From contig NZ_CP019445.1 in assembly GCF_001975225.1 (NCBI RefSeq), forward strand, positions 4,582,999 through 4,646,998: DNA of 64,000 nucleotides, in the 5' to 3' direction. Under the pieces are notes generated by a model. That model had not been told where the DNA came from. It saw nothing but the letters and a program-made list of their open reading frames with translations, and ran no database searches. This DNA is from Kosakonia cowanii JCM 10956 = DSM 18146 (GTDB lineage: Bacteria; Pseudomonadota; Gammaproteobacteria; Enterobacterales; Enterobacteriaceae). Of this stretch, positions 8,709-17,133 are shown piece by piece. Every line of letters starts with the position of its first letter. Position 1 is the first letter of the stretch. A program made the position numbers and the translations under genes.

Positions 8709-8740
8709 CAGTACCCGTATAGGCAAGAACTGGTACCCGT
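8709..8740. promoter_or_regulatory. Repeated GTACCCGT motif, likely operator of the XRE/MFS pair
   Basis: Two near-identical decamers, CAGTACCCGT (8709-8718) and TGGTACCCGT (8731-8740), are 22 bp apart start to start, or about two helical turns. They lie in the short divergent promoter region. A role as binding site for the adjacent regulator is inference from position. Confidence 0.45.
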
Positions 8741-8793
8741 TTTATCATTCGGCGATGCTACGTCCATCTGATGAATGACGCAATGGAGTCACC

Positions 8794-10218
8794 ATGAATA
8801 CGTCTGCTGTTTCTCCGGGCCGGGCGGGCCTGTTTTTGCTGTTAACCGGGCAGATGCTGCCGCTGATTGACACCTCAATCACCAATGTGGCACTCGATTC
8901 CATCACCCTCTCGTTACACACCTCAGCCACCCAACTGGCGCTGATTGTCGCGCTCTACGGCGTGGCATTTGCCGTCTGTCTGGCGATGGGCAGCAAACTG
9001 GGGGATAACCTCGGCCGCCGCCGCATCTTTTTATGGGGCGTTGCGCTGTTCGGCATCGCCTCGCTGCTGTGCGGGCTGGCGAACTCGGTCTCTGCCCTGC
9101 TGGCGGCGCGCACGCTACAGGGGATGGGCGCGGCGCTGATTGTGCCGCAGATCCTCGCCACTTTGCATGTCACACTGAAAGGCACTGCGCATGCCCGCGC
9201 CATCAGCCTCTACGGCGGGGTGGGCGGCGTGGCGTTTATCATCGGGCAGATGGGCGGCGGCTGGCTGGTGTCGGCAGATATCGCCGGGCTCGGCTGGCGC
9301 AACGCCTTCTTTATCAATGTGCCCATTTGCCTGCTGGTGCTACTGCTGAGCCGCCGCTACGTGCCGGAAACCCGCAGTGAACAACGCACACGTATTGACT
9401 GGCAGGGCACGACTGCGCTGGCGCTGATCCTCTGCTGCCTGCTTTTCCCGCTGGCATTAGGCCCGGAGATGCACTGGCCGTGGCAGAGCAAAGCGGCGCT
9501 GCTGGCCCTCTTCCCGCTGGCGCTGTGGATGCGCAGCAGCGCGGTGCGGCAGGAGAAGCGCGGCATCACGCCGCTGGTGCCGCCACGCCTGCTTAAGCTG
9601 CCGAGCATCCGCTTTGGTTTGCTGATTGCGCTGCTCTTTTTCAGCGCCTGGGCCGGGTTTATGTTCTGCATGGCGCTCACCTTGCAGGCCGGAATGGGTA
9701 TGACCCCTTACCAGTCCGGAAATAGTTTTATCGCCCTCGGCGTCGCCTATTTTATCGCCGCCTGGTATGCCCCGAAGCTGATTAGCCGCTACAGTATGCG
9801 CACCATTTTGTTGACCGGGCTTACCATTCAGATTGCCGGTTTGCTGACACTGATAGTTACTCTGCACCTCTCAGGCCGCGTGGTCGGCGTGCTGGCACTC
9901 GCCCCGGCCACCCTGCTGATTGGCTACGGCCAGGCGTTGATCGTCAACAGCTTCTACCGCATCGGCATGCGTGACATCACCGCACAGGACGCAGGCGCAG
10001 GCAGCGCGCTGCTCAGCACGCTGCAACAGTCGGCGCTCGGTCTGGGGCCTGCGCTGCTCGGCGGCATTTTTCTCCACCTTGTCGGCCATTCGCACGGCGA
10101 CTATAGCGCGGCGCTGAGCGGTTTTCTGGCAACAGAAGTGGTGATGATGCTGGCGCTTGTCGCAGCGGCACTCTTTGCCCGTCGGCAGTTAGCGCCCCGC
10201 TGCACAACCACTGCCTGA
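8794..10218 (+). CDS. MFS transporter, DHA2 (14-helix) drug-efflux family
   Basis: A 474-residue inner-membrane protein with about 14 predicted hydrophobic spans. MFS signatures are visible: the loop 2-3 motif GSKLGDNLGRRR, motif B-like LLAARTLQGMGAALIVPQIL, and motif C-like GGVGGVAFIIGQMGGGWL. DHA2 members export drugs, dyes or metabolites by proton antiport. The substrate cannot be inferred. The start ATG has GGAG 6 nt upstream. It is divergent from, and probably controlled by, the XRE/MmyB regulator. A strong terminator follows. Confidence 0.82.
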   Translation: MNTSAVSPGRAGLFLLLTGQMLPLIDTSITNVALDSITLSLHTSATQLALIVALYGVAFAVCLAMGSKLGDNLGRRRIFLWGVALFGIASLLCGLANSVSALLAARTLQGMGAALIVPQILATLHVTLKGTAHARAISLYGGVGGVAFIIGQMGGGWLVSADIAGLGWRNAFFINVPICLLVLLLSRRYVPETRSEQRTRIDWQGTTALALILCCLLFPLALGPEMHWPWQSKAALLALFPLALWMRSSAVRQEKRGITPLVPPRLLKLPSIRFGLLIALLFFSAWAGFMFCMALTLQAGMGMTPYQSGNSFIALGVAYFIAAWYAPKLISRYSMRTILLTGLTIQIAGLLTLIVTLHLSGRVVGVLALAPATLLIGYGQALIVNSFYRIGMRDITAQDAGAGSALLSTLQQSALGLGPALLGGIFLHLVGHSHGDYSAALSGFLATEVVMMLALVAAALFARRQLAPRCTTTA

Positions 10219-10225
10219 GGCAAAT

Positions 10226-10256
10226 AAAAACGCCAGCATGGAGGCTGGCGTTTTCT
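10226..10256. terminator. Bidirectional terminator between MFS gene and pheP
   Basis: The hairpin CGCCAGC/GCTGGCG with a 6-nt loop is flanked by A5 and T4 tracts, serving both convergent genes. Confidence 0.88.
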
Positions 10257-10272
10257 CTTCTGATACTGAGGC

Positions 10273-11670
10273 TTATGCGCGCTTCGGTGTCCGCCGCAGC
10301 AGTTTGAAGGCGGCAAACAGGAACACAATCCACACCGGCAGCAAAATGGCCGACAGGCGCATATCGTCGATGGAGTACATCAGGCCGAGAATAAACAGCA
10401 TAAAACCGATGCAGAGGTAGTTGCCCGCCGGGAAGAGCAGCGCTTTGAACTGCGGATCGCGCCCTTTGCGGCGCATCGCGGCGCGGAACTTCAGGTGCGC
10501 CAGCGAAATCATGATCCAGTTCAGCAGCAGGGTCGCGACCACTAGCGCCATCAGCATGGCAAAGGCTTTCTGTGGCAGCAGATAGTTCACCAGCACCACC
10601 AGCGAGGTAATCGCGCCGGAGAGGATCAGCGAGTTGACCGGTACGCCGCGACGGCTGACGCGTGTTAAAAACGCAGGCGCATTGCCCTGCACCGACAGGC
10701 CAAACAGCATACGGCTGTTGGAGTAAACGCCGCTGTTATAGACCGACAGTGAAGCTACCAGAATGACGAAGTTGAGTGCCGACGCGACCAGATTGCTGTC
10801 GAGTTCATGGAAGATCATCACAAACGGGCTGCTGTTGGCCTGCACATCAATCCACGGATAGAGCGCCAGCAACACCACCAGCGAACCAATGTAGAAGAGC
10901 AGAATTCGGTAAACCACCTGGTTAACCGCTTTTGGAATGGTGGTGTGCGGCTCGCTCGCTTCCGCGGCGGTGATACCAATCAGCTCAAGGCCGCCGAACG
11001 AGAACATAATCACTGCCAGCGACAGCACCAGCCCATGCCAGCCGGTGGCGAAAAAGCCGTTGTACTGCCAGAGGTTATTGATGCTGGCGCGTTCGCCGCC
11101 GTGGCCGGTGAACAGCATCCAGATGCCAAAGCCAATCATGCCGATAATTGCCAGCACTTTGATCAGCGCAAACCAGAATTCGGTTTCGCCATACAGGCGC
11201 ACATTGACGAGGTTAACGGCGTTGATGATAACGAAGAAGGTGGCGGCCCAGACCCAGGTCGGAATATCGGGGAACCAGTACTGCATATAGATCCCGGCGG
11301 CGGTCAGTTCCGCCATGCCGACCAGCACAAACATCGCCCAGTAGTTCCAGCCGGAGAGGAAGCCCGCAAACGGTCCCCAATACTTAAAGGCGAAGTGGGA
11401 AAACGATCCGGAAACCGGCTCTTCAACCACCATTTCACCGAGCTGGCGCATAATCAAAAAGGCGATAATGCCGGCGATAGCGTAGCCGAGTAACACCGCA
11501 GGCCCGGCCATCTGAATTGCCGGACCGATGCCGAGAAACAGCCCGGTGCCAATTGCGCCGCCAAGGGCAATAAGCTGAATATGACGGTTCTTTAATCCCC
11601 GTTGTAGCGTCGGCGCTGCCTCCGACGCGGTCCCGGTCATGTTCCCCACGACCTGTGACGCGTTTTTCAC
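10273..11670 (-). CDS. pheP: Phenylalanine permease PheP
   Basis: Inner-membrane amino-acid:proton symporter of the APC superfamily, about 12 spans, importing phenylalanine. It matches E. coli PheP throughout, including HIQLIALGGAIGTGLFLGIG, IMRQLGEMVVEEPVSGSFSH and SVYNSGVYSNSRMLFGLSVQ. The GTG at 11670 is chosen because it gives MKNASQVV, matching E. coli MKNAS, and has GGGGAAGGA just upstream; an ATG 15 codons earlier is also open. In E. coli pheP lies at 13 min close to ybdF/ybdJ/ybdK, so its presence here marks this block as relocated core synteny. Confidence 0.93.
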   Translation of the reverse strand: MKNASQVVGNMTGTASEAAPTLQRGLKNRHIQLIALGGAIGTGLFLGIGPAIQMAGPAVLLGYAIAGIIAFLIMRQLGEMVVEEPVSGSFSHFAFKYWGPFAGFLSGWNYWAMFVLVGMAELTAAGIYMQYWFPDIPTWVWAATFFVIINAVNLVNVRLYGETEFWFALIKVLAIIGMIGFGIWMLFTGHGGERASINNLWQYNGFFATGWHGLVLSLAVIMFSFGGLELIGITAAEASEPHTTIPKAVNQVVYRILLFYIGSLVVLLALYPWIDVQANSSPFVMIFHELDSNLVASALNFVILVASLSVYNSGVYSNSRMLFGLSVQGNAPAFLTRVSRRGVPVNSLILSGAITSLVVLVNYLLPQKAFAMLMALVVATLLLNWIMISLAHLKFRAAMRRKGRDPQFKALLFPAGNYLCIGFMLFILGLMYSIDDMRLSAILLPVWIVFLFAAFKLLRRTPKRA

Positions 11671-11750
11671 GTCCTTCCCCTTTGTGGTTTCATTTAAAGG
11701 GGCACCTTTTAACATCTCCGCCAGGGGCTGGCAAGAAATGGTACCGGCAA

Positions 11751-11778
11751 CGGGGAGCCTGTACTAACCGACTCCCCG
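11751..11778 (-). terminator. Possible terminator after the Cache-domain chemoreceptor gene
   Basis: The inverted repeat CGGGGAG/CTCCCCG has a 14-nt loop and starts just past the chemoreceptor stop codon on the minus strand. There is no T tract, so it may be a weak or factor-dependent terminator. Confidence 0.4.
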
Positions 11779-11784
11779 CTCCAG

Positions 11785-13725
11785 TCAGGCCTGCAGACGG
11801 AACTGCTGTACGCTCTGCGCCAGCTGCTCTGCCTGATCTTCCAGCGACGTTGCGGCGGCAGCCATCTCCTGCACCAGCGAGGCGTTCTGCTGCGTCACGC
11901 CATCCATTTCGTTGACCGCAATGGTCACCTGACCGATGCCTTTGGCTTGCTCATCGGAGGCGCTGACAATCTCATTGATGATGGACTGCACCGAGTTCAC
12001 CGCCTGGGTCATCTCCTGCATGGTTTTACCGGCATCGTTCACCAGTTGCACCCCGGTTTCCACCCGCTTGCCGGACTCTTCAATCAGCGCGCCAATCTCT
12101 TTCACCGCATCGGCGCTGCGGCTAGCCAGATTACGCACTTCCGAGGCAACCACGGCAAAGCCACGCCCCTGCTCACCGGCACGTGCCGCTTCCACCGCGG
12201 CGTTCAGCGCCAGGATATTGGTCTGGAAGGCGATACTGTTGATGATGGCGGTGATATCGCCAATCTTCTTCGCGCTATCGTCAATCTGCGACATTGTTTG
12301 AACCACCTGGCCCACCAGCGCTTCGCCGCGGCTGGCAATCTGCGTGGCATTGGCGGTCAACGCGGTAGCATGGTGCGCATTGTCGGCGTTGTGTTTAACC
12401 GTGGCGCTAAACTGCTCCATACTGGCGGCGGTCTGCTCCAGCGCGGCGGCCTGCTGTTCGGTACGGGACGAAAGGTTGATGTTACCGCTGACAATCTCGC
12501 CAGCGCCCTGGCGCACAGAACTGCTCGCCTCCTGGATCTGCCCCACCATCTGGCGCAGCTGTTCCTGCATGGTGTGCAGCGCATAGAAGAGGCTACTGCG
12601 ATCGCCCGCTTTTACCGCAATAACGTTATCGAGTTTGCCTTCGGCGACCGCCAGCGCAATGCTCGCCCCCTCCAGCGGCTCACCGCCAATCGGCTTCAAC
12701 ACTTTACGGCTAAAGAGCACACCCAGCAGCGCGCTGACCAGCAGGATGCTGATAATGCCAAGGATCACGGCGTTGAGCAGCTGGCGGTTAGCGGCAGCCA
12801 TCACCTGGCTCACCGGCGCAACGATGCCCAGATACCAGTTATCGGTGCTGTTACCGATCGTGATGGGCTGCCAGGTCACCAGCGCTTTCTCGCCCAGGAT
12901 CGGATCATCCTGCTCCACCACACTGGTGGTAAAGCCTTCGGTATTACCAGGGTAGGGTTTACTGGTCAGTGTCTTATCCGGATAGGAGATCACTTTTCCC
13001 GAGGTAGAGAGCAACATCGCATAGCCGCCGCCTTCCCACGGTTTGATCTGGTTCACTTTCTGCTGCAGTGAAGCCAGCGAAATGTCGGAGGTGACCACCG
13101 CGTTGAGTTTGCCGTCATTAATGATTGGCGCGGCGACCGAGGTTAACAGCGTCGGGACGCCGTTATAGGCATAGCTGTAGGGTTCGATCAGCGTATCTTT
13201 TTGCGTGCGTTGCGGCACGAGGTAGTAGTCGCCCTGCCCCGGCGTCAAGATCGAGAGCAGCGGATGCATAGCGTATTTCCCGGCGGGATCGCGATCGGCA
13301 AACACCGCGTAGCGCCCTTTGGGAGCCTGATCCGGTTTGCCGGCGAACTCTGCGTCGCGGCCATCGAAAGCATTCTCTTCAAAAATCACCGAAACGGAGA
13401 GGTAGTCCGGGTTATCGCGTACCGCGTACTCAATTAACTTATTCGCCACGTTACGATCGGTGATCCCGGCCTGCGGCAGCGCGGCCAGGCTGTGGCCGAG
13501 GTTATGCGCCACATCGCGCGCATAGTTAAGCTGTTGCTGAATATTGAGCGCCTCACTGCGGGCGATTTTTTGCAGATATTGTTCGGCGAGGGCTTTTTGC
13601 TGATTGCTGGACTGCCAGCTCAGTACCCCGATAGTGACCACAAAACCGAGGGTGATGGTGATGGCGCCCGTCAGCAGCATTTGCGCGCGGGTGCTCATTT
13701 TTTTATTCACGAATTGTTTGGCCAT
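11785..13725 (-). CDS. Methyl-accepting chemotaxis protein with periplasmic Cache domain
   Basis: A 646-residue transmembrane chemoreceptor. It has TM1 near residues 15-35 and a periplasmic region of about 290 residues with Cache features ([50 protein letters not shown]). TM2 lies near 325-350, followed by HAMP and a signalling domain with the conserved tip ([41 protein letters not shown]). The C-terminus ends FRLQA, without the NWETF-type CheR-binding pentapeptide, so it probably relies on other receptors for adaptation. A near-consensus sigma-28 promoter lies upstream at 13793-13819. The ligand is unknown; dCache domains often sense amino acids. Confidence 0.88.
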   Translation of the reverse strand: MAKQFVNKKMSTRAQMLLTGAITITLGFVVTIGVLSWQSSNQQKALAEQYLQKIARSEALNIQQQLNYARDVAHNLGHSLAALPQAGITDRNVANKLIEYAVRDNPDYLSVSVIFEENAFDGRDAEFAGKPDQAPKGRYAVFADRDPAGKYAMHPLLSILTPGQGDYYLVPQRTQKDTLIEPYSYAYNGVPTLLTSVAAPIINDGKLNAVVTSDISLASLQQKVNQIKPWEGGGYAMLLSTSGKVISYPDKTLTSKPYPGNTEGFTTSVVEQDDPILGEKALVTWQPITIGNSTDNWYLGIVAPVSQVMAAANRQLLNAVILGIISILLVSALLGVLFSRKVLKPIGGEPLEGASIALAVAEGKLDNVIAVKAGDRSSLFYALHTMQEQLRQMVGQIQEASSSVRQGAGEIVSGNINLSSRTEQQAAALEQTAASMEQFSATVKHNADNAHHATALTANATQIASRGEALVGQVVQTMSQIDDSAKKIGDITAIINSIAFQTNILALNAAVEAARAGEQGRGFAVVASEVRNLASRSADAVKEIGALIEESGKRVETGVQLVNDAGKTMQEMTQAVNSVQSIINEIVSASDEQAKGIGQVTIAVNEMDGVTQQNASLVQEMAAAATSLEDQAEQLAQSVQQFRLQA

Positions 13726-13792
13726 TACGGCTCTCCTGGAGTCAGCCTTCTGTCATCAATGTTCCTTGCAGCATGCACTCCCTGTAGCAATG

Positions 13793-13819
13793 CTATCGGC
13801 GATTATTTTTTGATCTTTA
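13793..13819 (-). promoter_or_regulatory. Sigma-28 (FliA) promoter of the Cache chemoreceptor
   Basis: On the minus strand TAAAGATC, 11 bp, then GCCGATAG closely matches the flagellar consensus TAAAGTTT-N11-GCCGATAA. It lies about 70 bp upstream of the chemoreceptor start codon. Confidence 0.78.
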
Positions 13820-13995
13820 ATTGTTAAAAATGGACAACGGGGAGAGGGAAACACGCCCTTTCAGCCAGCAAGGCAGCAGGCTAGCGCGGCGCTTAATGTA
13901 GCGGTGGTTAACTTATCGGGCACTGATACTTAAAACAGAGTTTTCGACTGGGTGAGGGGTAATAACTTTATTTACATAATGTGATAACGGAAACT

Positions 13996-14017
13996 GCCCC
14001 GGCGGAGAAACCGGGGC
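13996..14017 (-). terminator. Hairpin after the 86-residue membrane protein gene
   Basis: Perfect GCCCCGG/CCGGGGC arms with an 8-nt loop lie directly downstream of the minus-strand gene at 14025-14285. Only a short T run follows, so terminator strength is uncertain. Confidence 0.5.
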
Positions 14018-14024
14018 GAGAGGG

Positions 14025-14285
14025 TCAGCCGCGATCGTCTTTCGGGCCAAGGAAGTAGAAGCCAAACGGCAGCGAGCCGATGATGGTGAACATCAGGCTG
14101 TAAATCGCCACCCATGCGCCCTGCATGATAAACATCGAGGTGGTCCAGGAGGACATCGGCAGATTGTATTGATCCTCAACGCCTTCGAAGGTCACTTTTG
14201 ACACCACGCTTACGGCAATCAGGAAGACAACCAGCACCGCGCAGAGAAATTTTTTCCCGTCGCGGGTTCGTAGTTTTTCCAGCAT
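14025..14285 (-). CDS. Small two-span inner-membrane protein of unknown function
   Basis: An 86-residue protein with hydrophobic segments at about residues 12-30 and 52-78, joined by a polar loop (TFEGVEDQYNLPMSSWTTS), and a charged tail ending GPKDDRG. AGGAGAG lies about 6 nt upstream of the ATG. It resembles small enterobacterial membrane proteins annotated as DUF2534, but that assignment is from memory and not firm. It stands alone between the chemoreceptor promoter and the siderophore receptor, and nothing in the context suggests a role. Confidence 0.7.
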   Translation of the reverse strand: MLEKLRTRDGKKFLCAVLVVFLIAVSVVSKVTFEGVEDQYNLPMSSWTTSMFIMQGAWVAIYSLMFTIIGSLPFGFYFLGPKDDRG

Positions 14286-14365
14286 CTCACTCTCCTTTTA
14301 TGTGGATTTTCTGTGCCGCGAGTGTAACCGATCTGCTGTTTAAATGTTGTGATTGAGCAAATAAA

Positions 14366-14410
14366 AGGCAGCATGCCGGATAAGCTGAGCGCGTTCCGGC
14401 CTGCTGCCAT
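14366..14410 (-). terminator. Terminator of the TonB-dependent receptor gene
   Basis: A long hairpin has outer arms GGCAGCA/TGCTGCC and inner arms GCCGGA/TCCGGC. On the minus strand it is followed by TTTTATTT, immediately past the receptor stop codon. It resembles a REP-type sequence used as a terminator. Confidence 0.7.
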
Positions 14411-14416
14411 TTGAGA

Positions 14417-16615
14417 TTAAAAATCGTAGCTCATTGACACTTTCAGCTCACGGCCACCGCCCTGATAGATATAGGTGCCGTTATCTTCAACGCTTGCCCA
14501 GTAGCTCTTGTTGGTGACGTTATCCAGCCCGACGCGCCATACCATCTCGTTGCGATCGGCATTCAACCGCATGCGGTAACGCGCACCGAGATCGAGGGTG
14601 GTGTAACTGTCCAGCTTCTTGCTGTTCGCCGCATTGGCGTACTGGGATCCGGTGTGATTGACTCGCGCCGTTGCCGTCAGCCCCTCAACCGCAGCGATGT
14701 CATACTCCGCGCCCAGCACCGAGTAGAAGCTCGCCACACCAACCGGTTTATTGCCCTGATTAATCCCATCCTGGGTTTTGGTCATCTCGGCATCGATCCA
14801 GGTTGCGCTGCCGTTCAGGCGCAGGCCGAGCGTCGGCTCGCCAAATACGCTCAGCTCAACGCCGCGGTTGCGCTGCTCACCGCTCAGTTCATAGATATTG
14901 GTGCTGCTGTTCTGGATCGCCGACGGTTTCTTAATTTCAAATAGCGACAGCGTACCGCCGATGCGGCCAAAGTCCGTTTTCACCCCCACTTCATTCTGCT
15001 TCGAGTGGGCAATGCCGGTAGTTTGATACTGGTTCGCCGCCCCTTCTGGCGCGGTGCTGCCCGGTTGCAGTGCTTCGGTGTGGTTGGCATAAAGCGAAAC
15101 GACTTCCCACGGTTTGTAGACCACGCCGTAGGTCGGCATCCAGCGATCTTCAATAAAGCGCGCGTTGCGGTTCTCGTCACCGGTGGCATTGTTGTAACTG
15201 TGAACCCACACTTTCTGATACCGCGCGCCTGCGGTGAACAGCAGCGTATCGTCAAGTACGCCCAGCGTATCGCTCAGCAGCCAGCCCTGGGTGCGGTTGC
15301 GCCCGGTGGTTAACGGATCGCTGTAGTTGCCGCCGGTCAGGCTGTAATCCGGCATCGGCACCGCGCTGTTGTTGTAGATATTGACCAGCGGATTCTTCGA
15401 CGACATGCGCCAGGCGACGTTGTCCTGCTTGATGCTGGCGGAGTAACCGACGTTGACTTTGTGCGACACCGGGCCGGTATCGAAATTGCCGCGCAGGCCC
15501 GCCATGCCGCTCCAGCTATCGCTGATGCGATTCGTGTCGAGGCGGCCAATCGTCGCATCGCCCGCAGCGTTAATCACTTTCGGCCCGCCATAGACGCCTT
15601 GCTCATGAGAGTGCTGGCCGCCAAAAGCGGCGTAGGCCGTCCAGATATCGGTGACATCATACTCGGCGCGGGCGAGGCCAAACTCGTTTTCGATATCGCT
15701 CCACGCCCACTTCTGGCTGGTGTTTTTACTGTTACCCGGCACGGCGGGCACGAAATCGATGTTGCTGATATTGACCCCCATCGAACCGCCGTGGAAGGTC
15801 TTCTTCTGGTAGCCAACATCAAGGGAGCTGCGCAGGCGCTCGCCGCGATAATCGAGGCCAATGGAGGCAGCGGTGGTGCGGCGCTTATCATCTTCAACCG
15901 TGGTTTCGCCCTCGCGGTGCAGCAGGTTAACGCGCACGCCGACCTGGTTGTTATCGCCATAACGCCGCCCGACATCCAGCGAGCCGCCGAGCTGCGAGCG
16001 CGAGGAGTAATCGACGCCGAGGCGCGTCAGCGGGGTATCTTCAGCGTGTTTCGGCTCAAGATTAATCATGCCGCCGACGCCAGAGGTGGCCGCGCCGTTC
16101 ATTAACGCATTCGCCCCTTTAAAGATCTCGATGCGATCGAGCATCTGCGTATCGACCACCTGACGCGGCACAATGCCCGCCAGGCCGCCCATCAGCATAT
16201 CGTCGCCATCGAGTTTAAAACCGCGAATGCGGTAGGTTTCCGCCATATTGCCGTAGCCCTGGCTGACCTGCACCCCGGCATCATTGCGCACCACATCGGC
16301 GATAGTCTTCGCCTGCTGATCCTGCACCAGCTTCGAGGTAAAGCCGATCACGTTAAACGGCACATCCATCGCCTTCTGTTCGCCCAGCATGCCAAGCCGC
16401 CCACCGTAGGCCACCTGGCCATCAAGATAGGCCGGCACCAGCGCGTCGCCGCCGGGTTTAAAATCGCTGCCGCTACTGGACTGGACAATCAGCGTCTCCT
16501 CTTTCGTTCCGCTGGCGGGTGTGGCTGCCTGTACGGCATGCGTCGCCGCGCCAATCGCGAGCGCAAGCAAGCTCTTGCGCAAAGGTGACCAGGTATGTTT
16601 GCTGTTATTCATCAT
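14417..16615 (-). CDS. TonB-dependent siderophore receptor (FcuA-like)
   Basis: A 732-residue outer-membrane receptor. It has a signal peptide (MMNNSKHTWSPLRKSLLALA, cleavage after AVQA), a TonB-box-like EETLIVQSS, a plug domain (AKTIADVVRNDAGVQ, RIRGF, DRIEIFKGANALMNGAATSG) and a 22-strand barrel ending in the aromatic C-terminus VSMSYDF. The first of two adjacent ATGs (16615) is taken; the reading frame stays open far upstream, but the added region is not signal-like. The overall pattern resembles hydroxamate/ferrichrome-type receptors such as FcuA; the actual ligand is unknown. A Fur-like site overlaps its promoter, and it lies back to back with a RyhB-type RNA. Confidence 0.85.
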   Translation of the reverse strand: MMNNSKHTWSPLRKSLLALAIGAATHAVQAATPASGTKEETLIVQSSSGSDFKPGGDALVPAYLDGQVAYGGRLGMLGEQKAMDVPFNVIGFTSKLVQDQQAKTIADVVRNDAGVQVSQGYGNMAETYRIRGFKLDGDDMLMGGLAGIVPRQVVDTQMLDRIEIFKGANALMNGAATSGVGGMINLEPKHAEDTPLTRLGVDYSSRSQLGGSLDVGRRYGDNNQVGVRVNLLHREGETTVEDDKRRTTAASIGLDYRGERLRSSLDVGYQKKTFHGGSMGVNISNIDFVPAVPGNSKNTSQKWAWSDIENEFGLARAEYDVTDIWTAYAAFGGQHSHEQGVYGGPKVINAAGDATIGRLDTNRISDSWSGMAGLRGNFDTGPVSHKVNVGYSASIKQDNVAWRMSSKNPLVNIYNNSAVPMPDYSLTGGNYSDPLTTGRNRTQGWLLSDTLGVLDDTLLFTAGARYQKVWVHSYNNATGDENRNARFIEDRWMPTYGVVYKPWEVVSLYANHTEALQPGSTAPEGAANQYQTTGIAHSKQNEVGVKTDFGRIGGTLSLFEIKKPSAIQNSSTNIYELSGEQRNRGVELSVFGEPTLGLRLNGSATWIDAEMTKTQDGINQGNKPVGVASFYSVLGAEYDIAAVEGLTATARVNHTGSQYANAANSKKLDSYTTLDLGARYRMRLNADRNEMVWRVGLDNVTNKSYWASVEDNGTYIYQGGGRELKVSMSYDF

Positions 16616-16760
16616 CGACTCATATCGAAGTGGAGAAAAAGGCCCGCATTCAGGCCGGATGGTTAAGGGCATCAGCCAGAAAGCTGGTCGCCATTGCCTC
16701 TCCCCGCCTGCCTTTTCGCGTTGATTGAGTGTGTGCGCGGGCGGGTAATATCCCGGTTGT

Positions 16761-16790
16761 GATGGCGTACTGCGCCGCGGCAACGCCATC
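16761..16790 (-). other. Inverted repeat in the receptor mRNA leader
   Basis: A perfect 8-bp inverted repeat (GATGGCGT/ACGCCATC, 14-nt loop) would fold near the 5' end of the roughly 190-nt leader predicted for the receptor mRNA. It could protect or regulate the leader; function is unproven. Confidence 0.4.
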
Positions 16791-16800
16791 AAACACCAAA

Positions 16801-16838
16801 GAGAATGAGAACTATACTCATTAACCTTAATGAGGCAA
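16801..16838 (-). promoter_or_regulatory. Receptor promoter overlapped by a Fur-like box
   Basis: On the minus strand a -35 TTGCCT (16833-16838), 16-bp spacer and -10 TATAGT (16811-16816) form a promoter. The sequence 16801-16819 matches the Fur consensus at 13 of 19 positions and includes an AATGAG/CTCATT inverted repeat over the -10. Iron-repressed expression is expected for this gene class. Confidence 0.6.
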
Positions 16839-16910
16839 GCATAATTGACTCTATTCACCTGCATCGATCGCGTTGATAACGGAGAGTGCAATCTCATACA
16901 AAATAGAGGG

Positions 16911-16939
16911 TTGACCACGAAGATGATAAAGATTATCTT
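16911..16939 (+). promoter_or_regulatory. Promoter and Fur box of the RyhB-type RNA
   Basis: A -35 TTGACC (16911-16916), 17-bp spacer and -10 TATCTT (16934-16939) place the transcription start near 16946. The 19-mer at 16919-16937 (GAAGATGATAAAGATTATC) matches the Fur consensus at 15 of 19 positions and covers the spacer and -10, as expected for direct Fur repression. Confidence 0.8.
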
Positions 16940-16946
16940 TCGCATT

Positions 16947-17041
16947 ACCGAATAGTTGAGTGTCTAACTCAGGTATTCGGTACGACATTGCTCACATTGC
17001 TTCCAGTATTTTTTGCCCGCCGTTTGTGCGGGCTTTTTTTT
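16947..17041 (+). ncRNA. ryhB: RyhB-type iron-stress small RNA
   Basis: About 95 nt. The 5' part folds as ACCGAATA...TATTCGGT enclosing TGAGT...ACTCA. Next comes a 29-nt single-stranded core at 16982-17010 (includes GCTCACATTGCTTCCAGTA) that, from memory, is identical to the target-pairing core of E. coli RyhB. A rho-independent terminator follows (GCCCGC/GCGGGC, then T8). RyhB acts with Hfq to down-regulate mRNAs for iron-using proteins under iron starvation. The 5' stem and terminator sequences differ from E. coli RyhB. The locus, between a siderophore receptor and ybdK, differs from the E. coli yhhX-yhhY site. It may be the main copy or a second copy (as RyhB-2 in Salmonella); the window cannot tell. 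Confidence 0.9.
17015..17041 (+). terminator. Terminator of the RyhB-type RNA
   Basis: The GCCCGC/GCGGGC stem with a 7-nt loop is followed by eight T residues. It faces rightward although no protein gene precedes it on the plus strand, which is what exposes the small RNA gene. Confidence 0.9.
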
Positions 17042-17133
17042 GCTTCTTTTTCGCCCCTCTTCCCTCCCGCTGCGCCGGGCATAATTAGCGATTCCCTTCC
17101 ATACTCAAACAAACATTTGCGTAAGGAATGGTT

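Noticed and set aside
11947..13071. 374-codon open frame on the plus strand
   Set aside because: Antisense to the Cache chemoreceptor, whose signalling domain is unambiguous.
16616..16945. N-terminal extension of the siderophore receptor by 110 codons
   Set aside because: The added sequence crosses the predicted promoter and Fur-like site and has no signal peptide. The ATG at 16615 starts a proper signal peptide.
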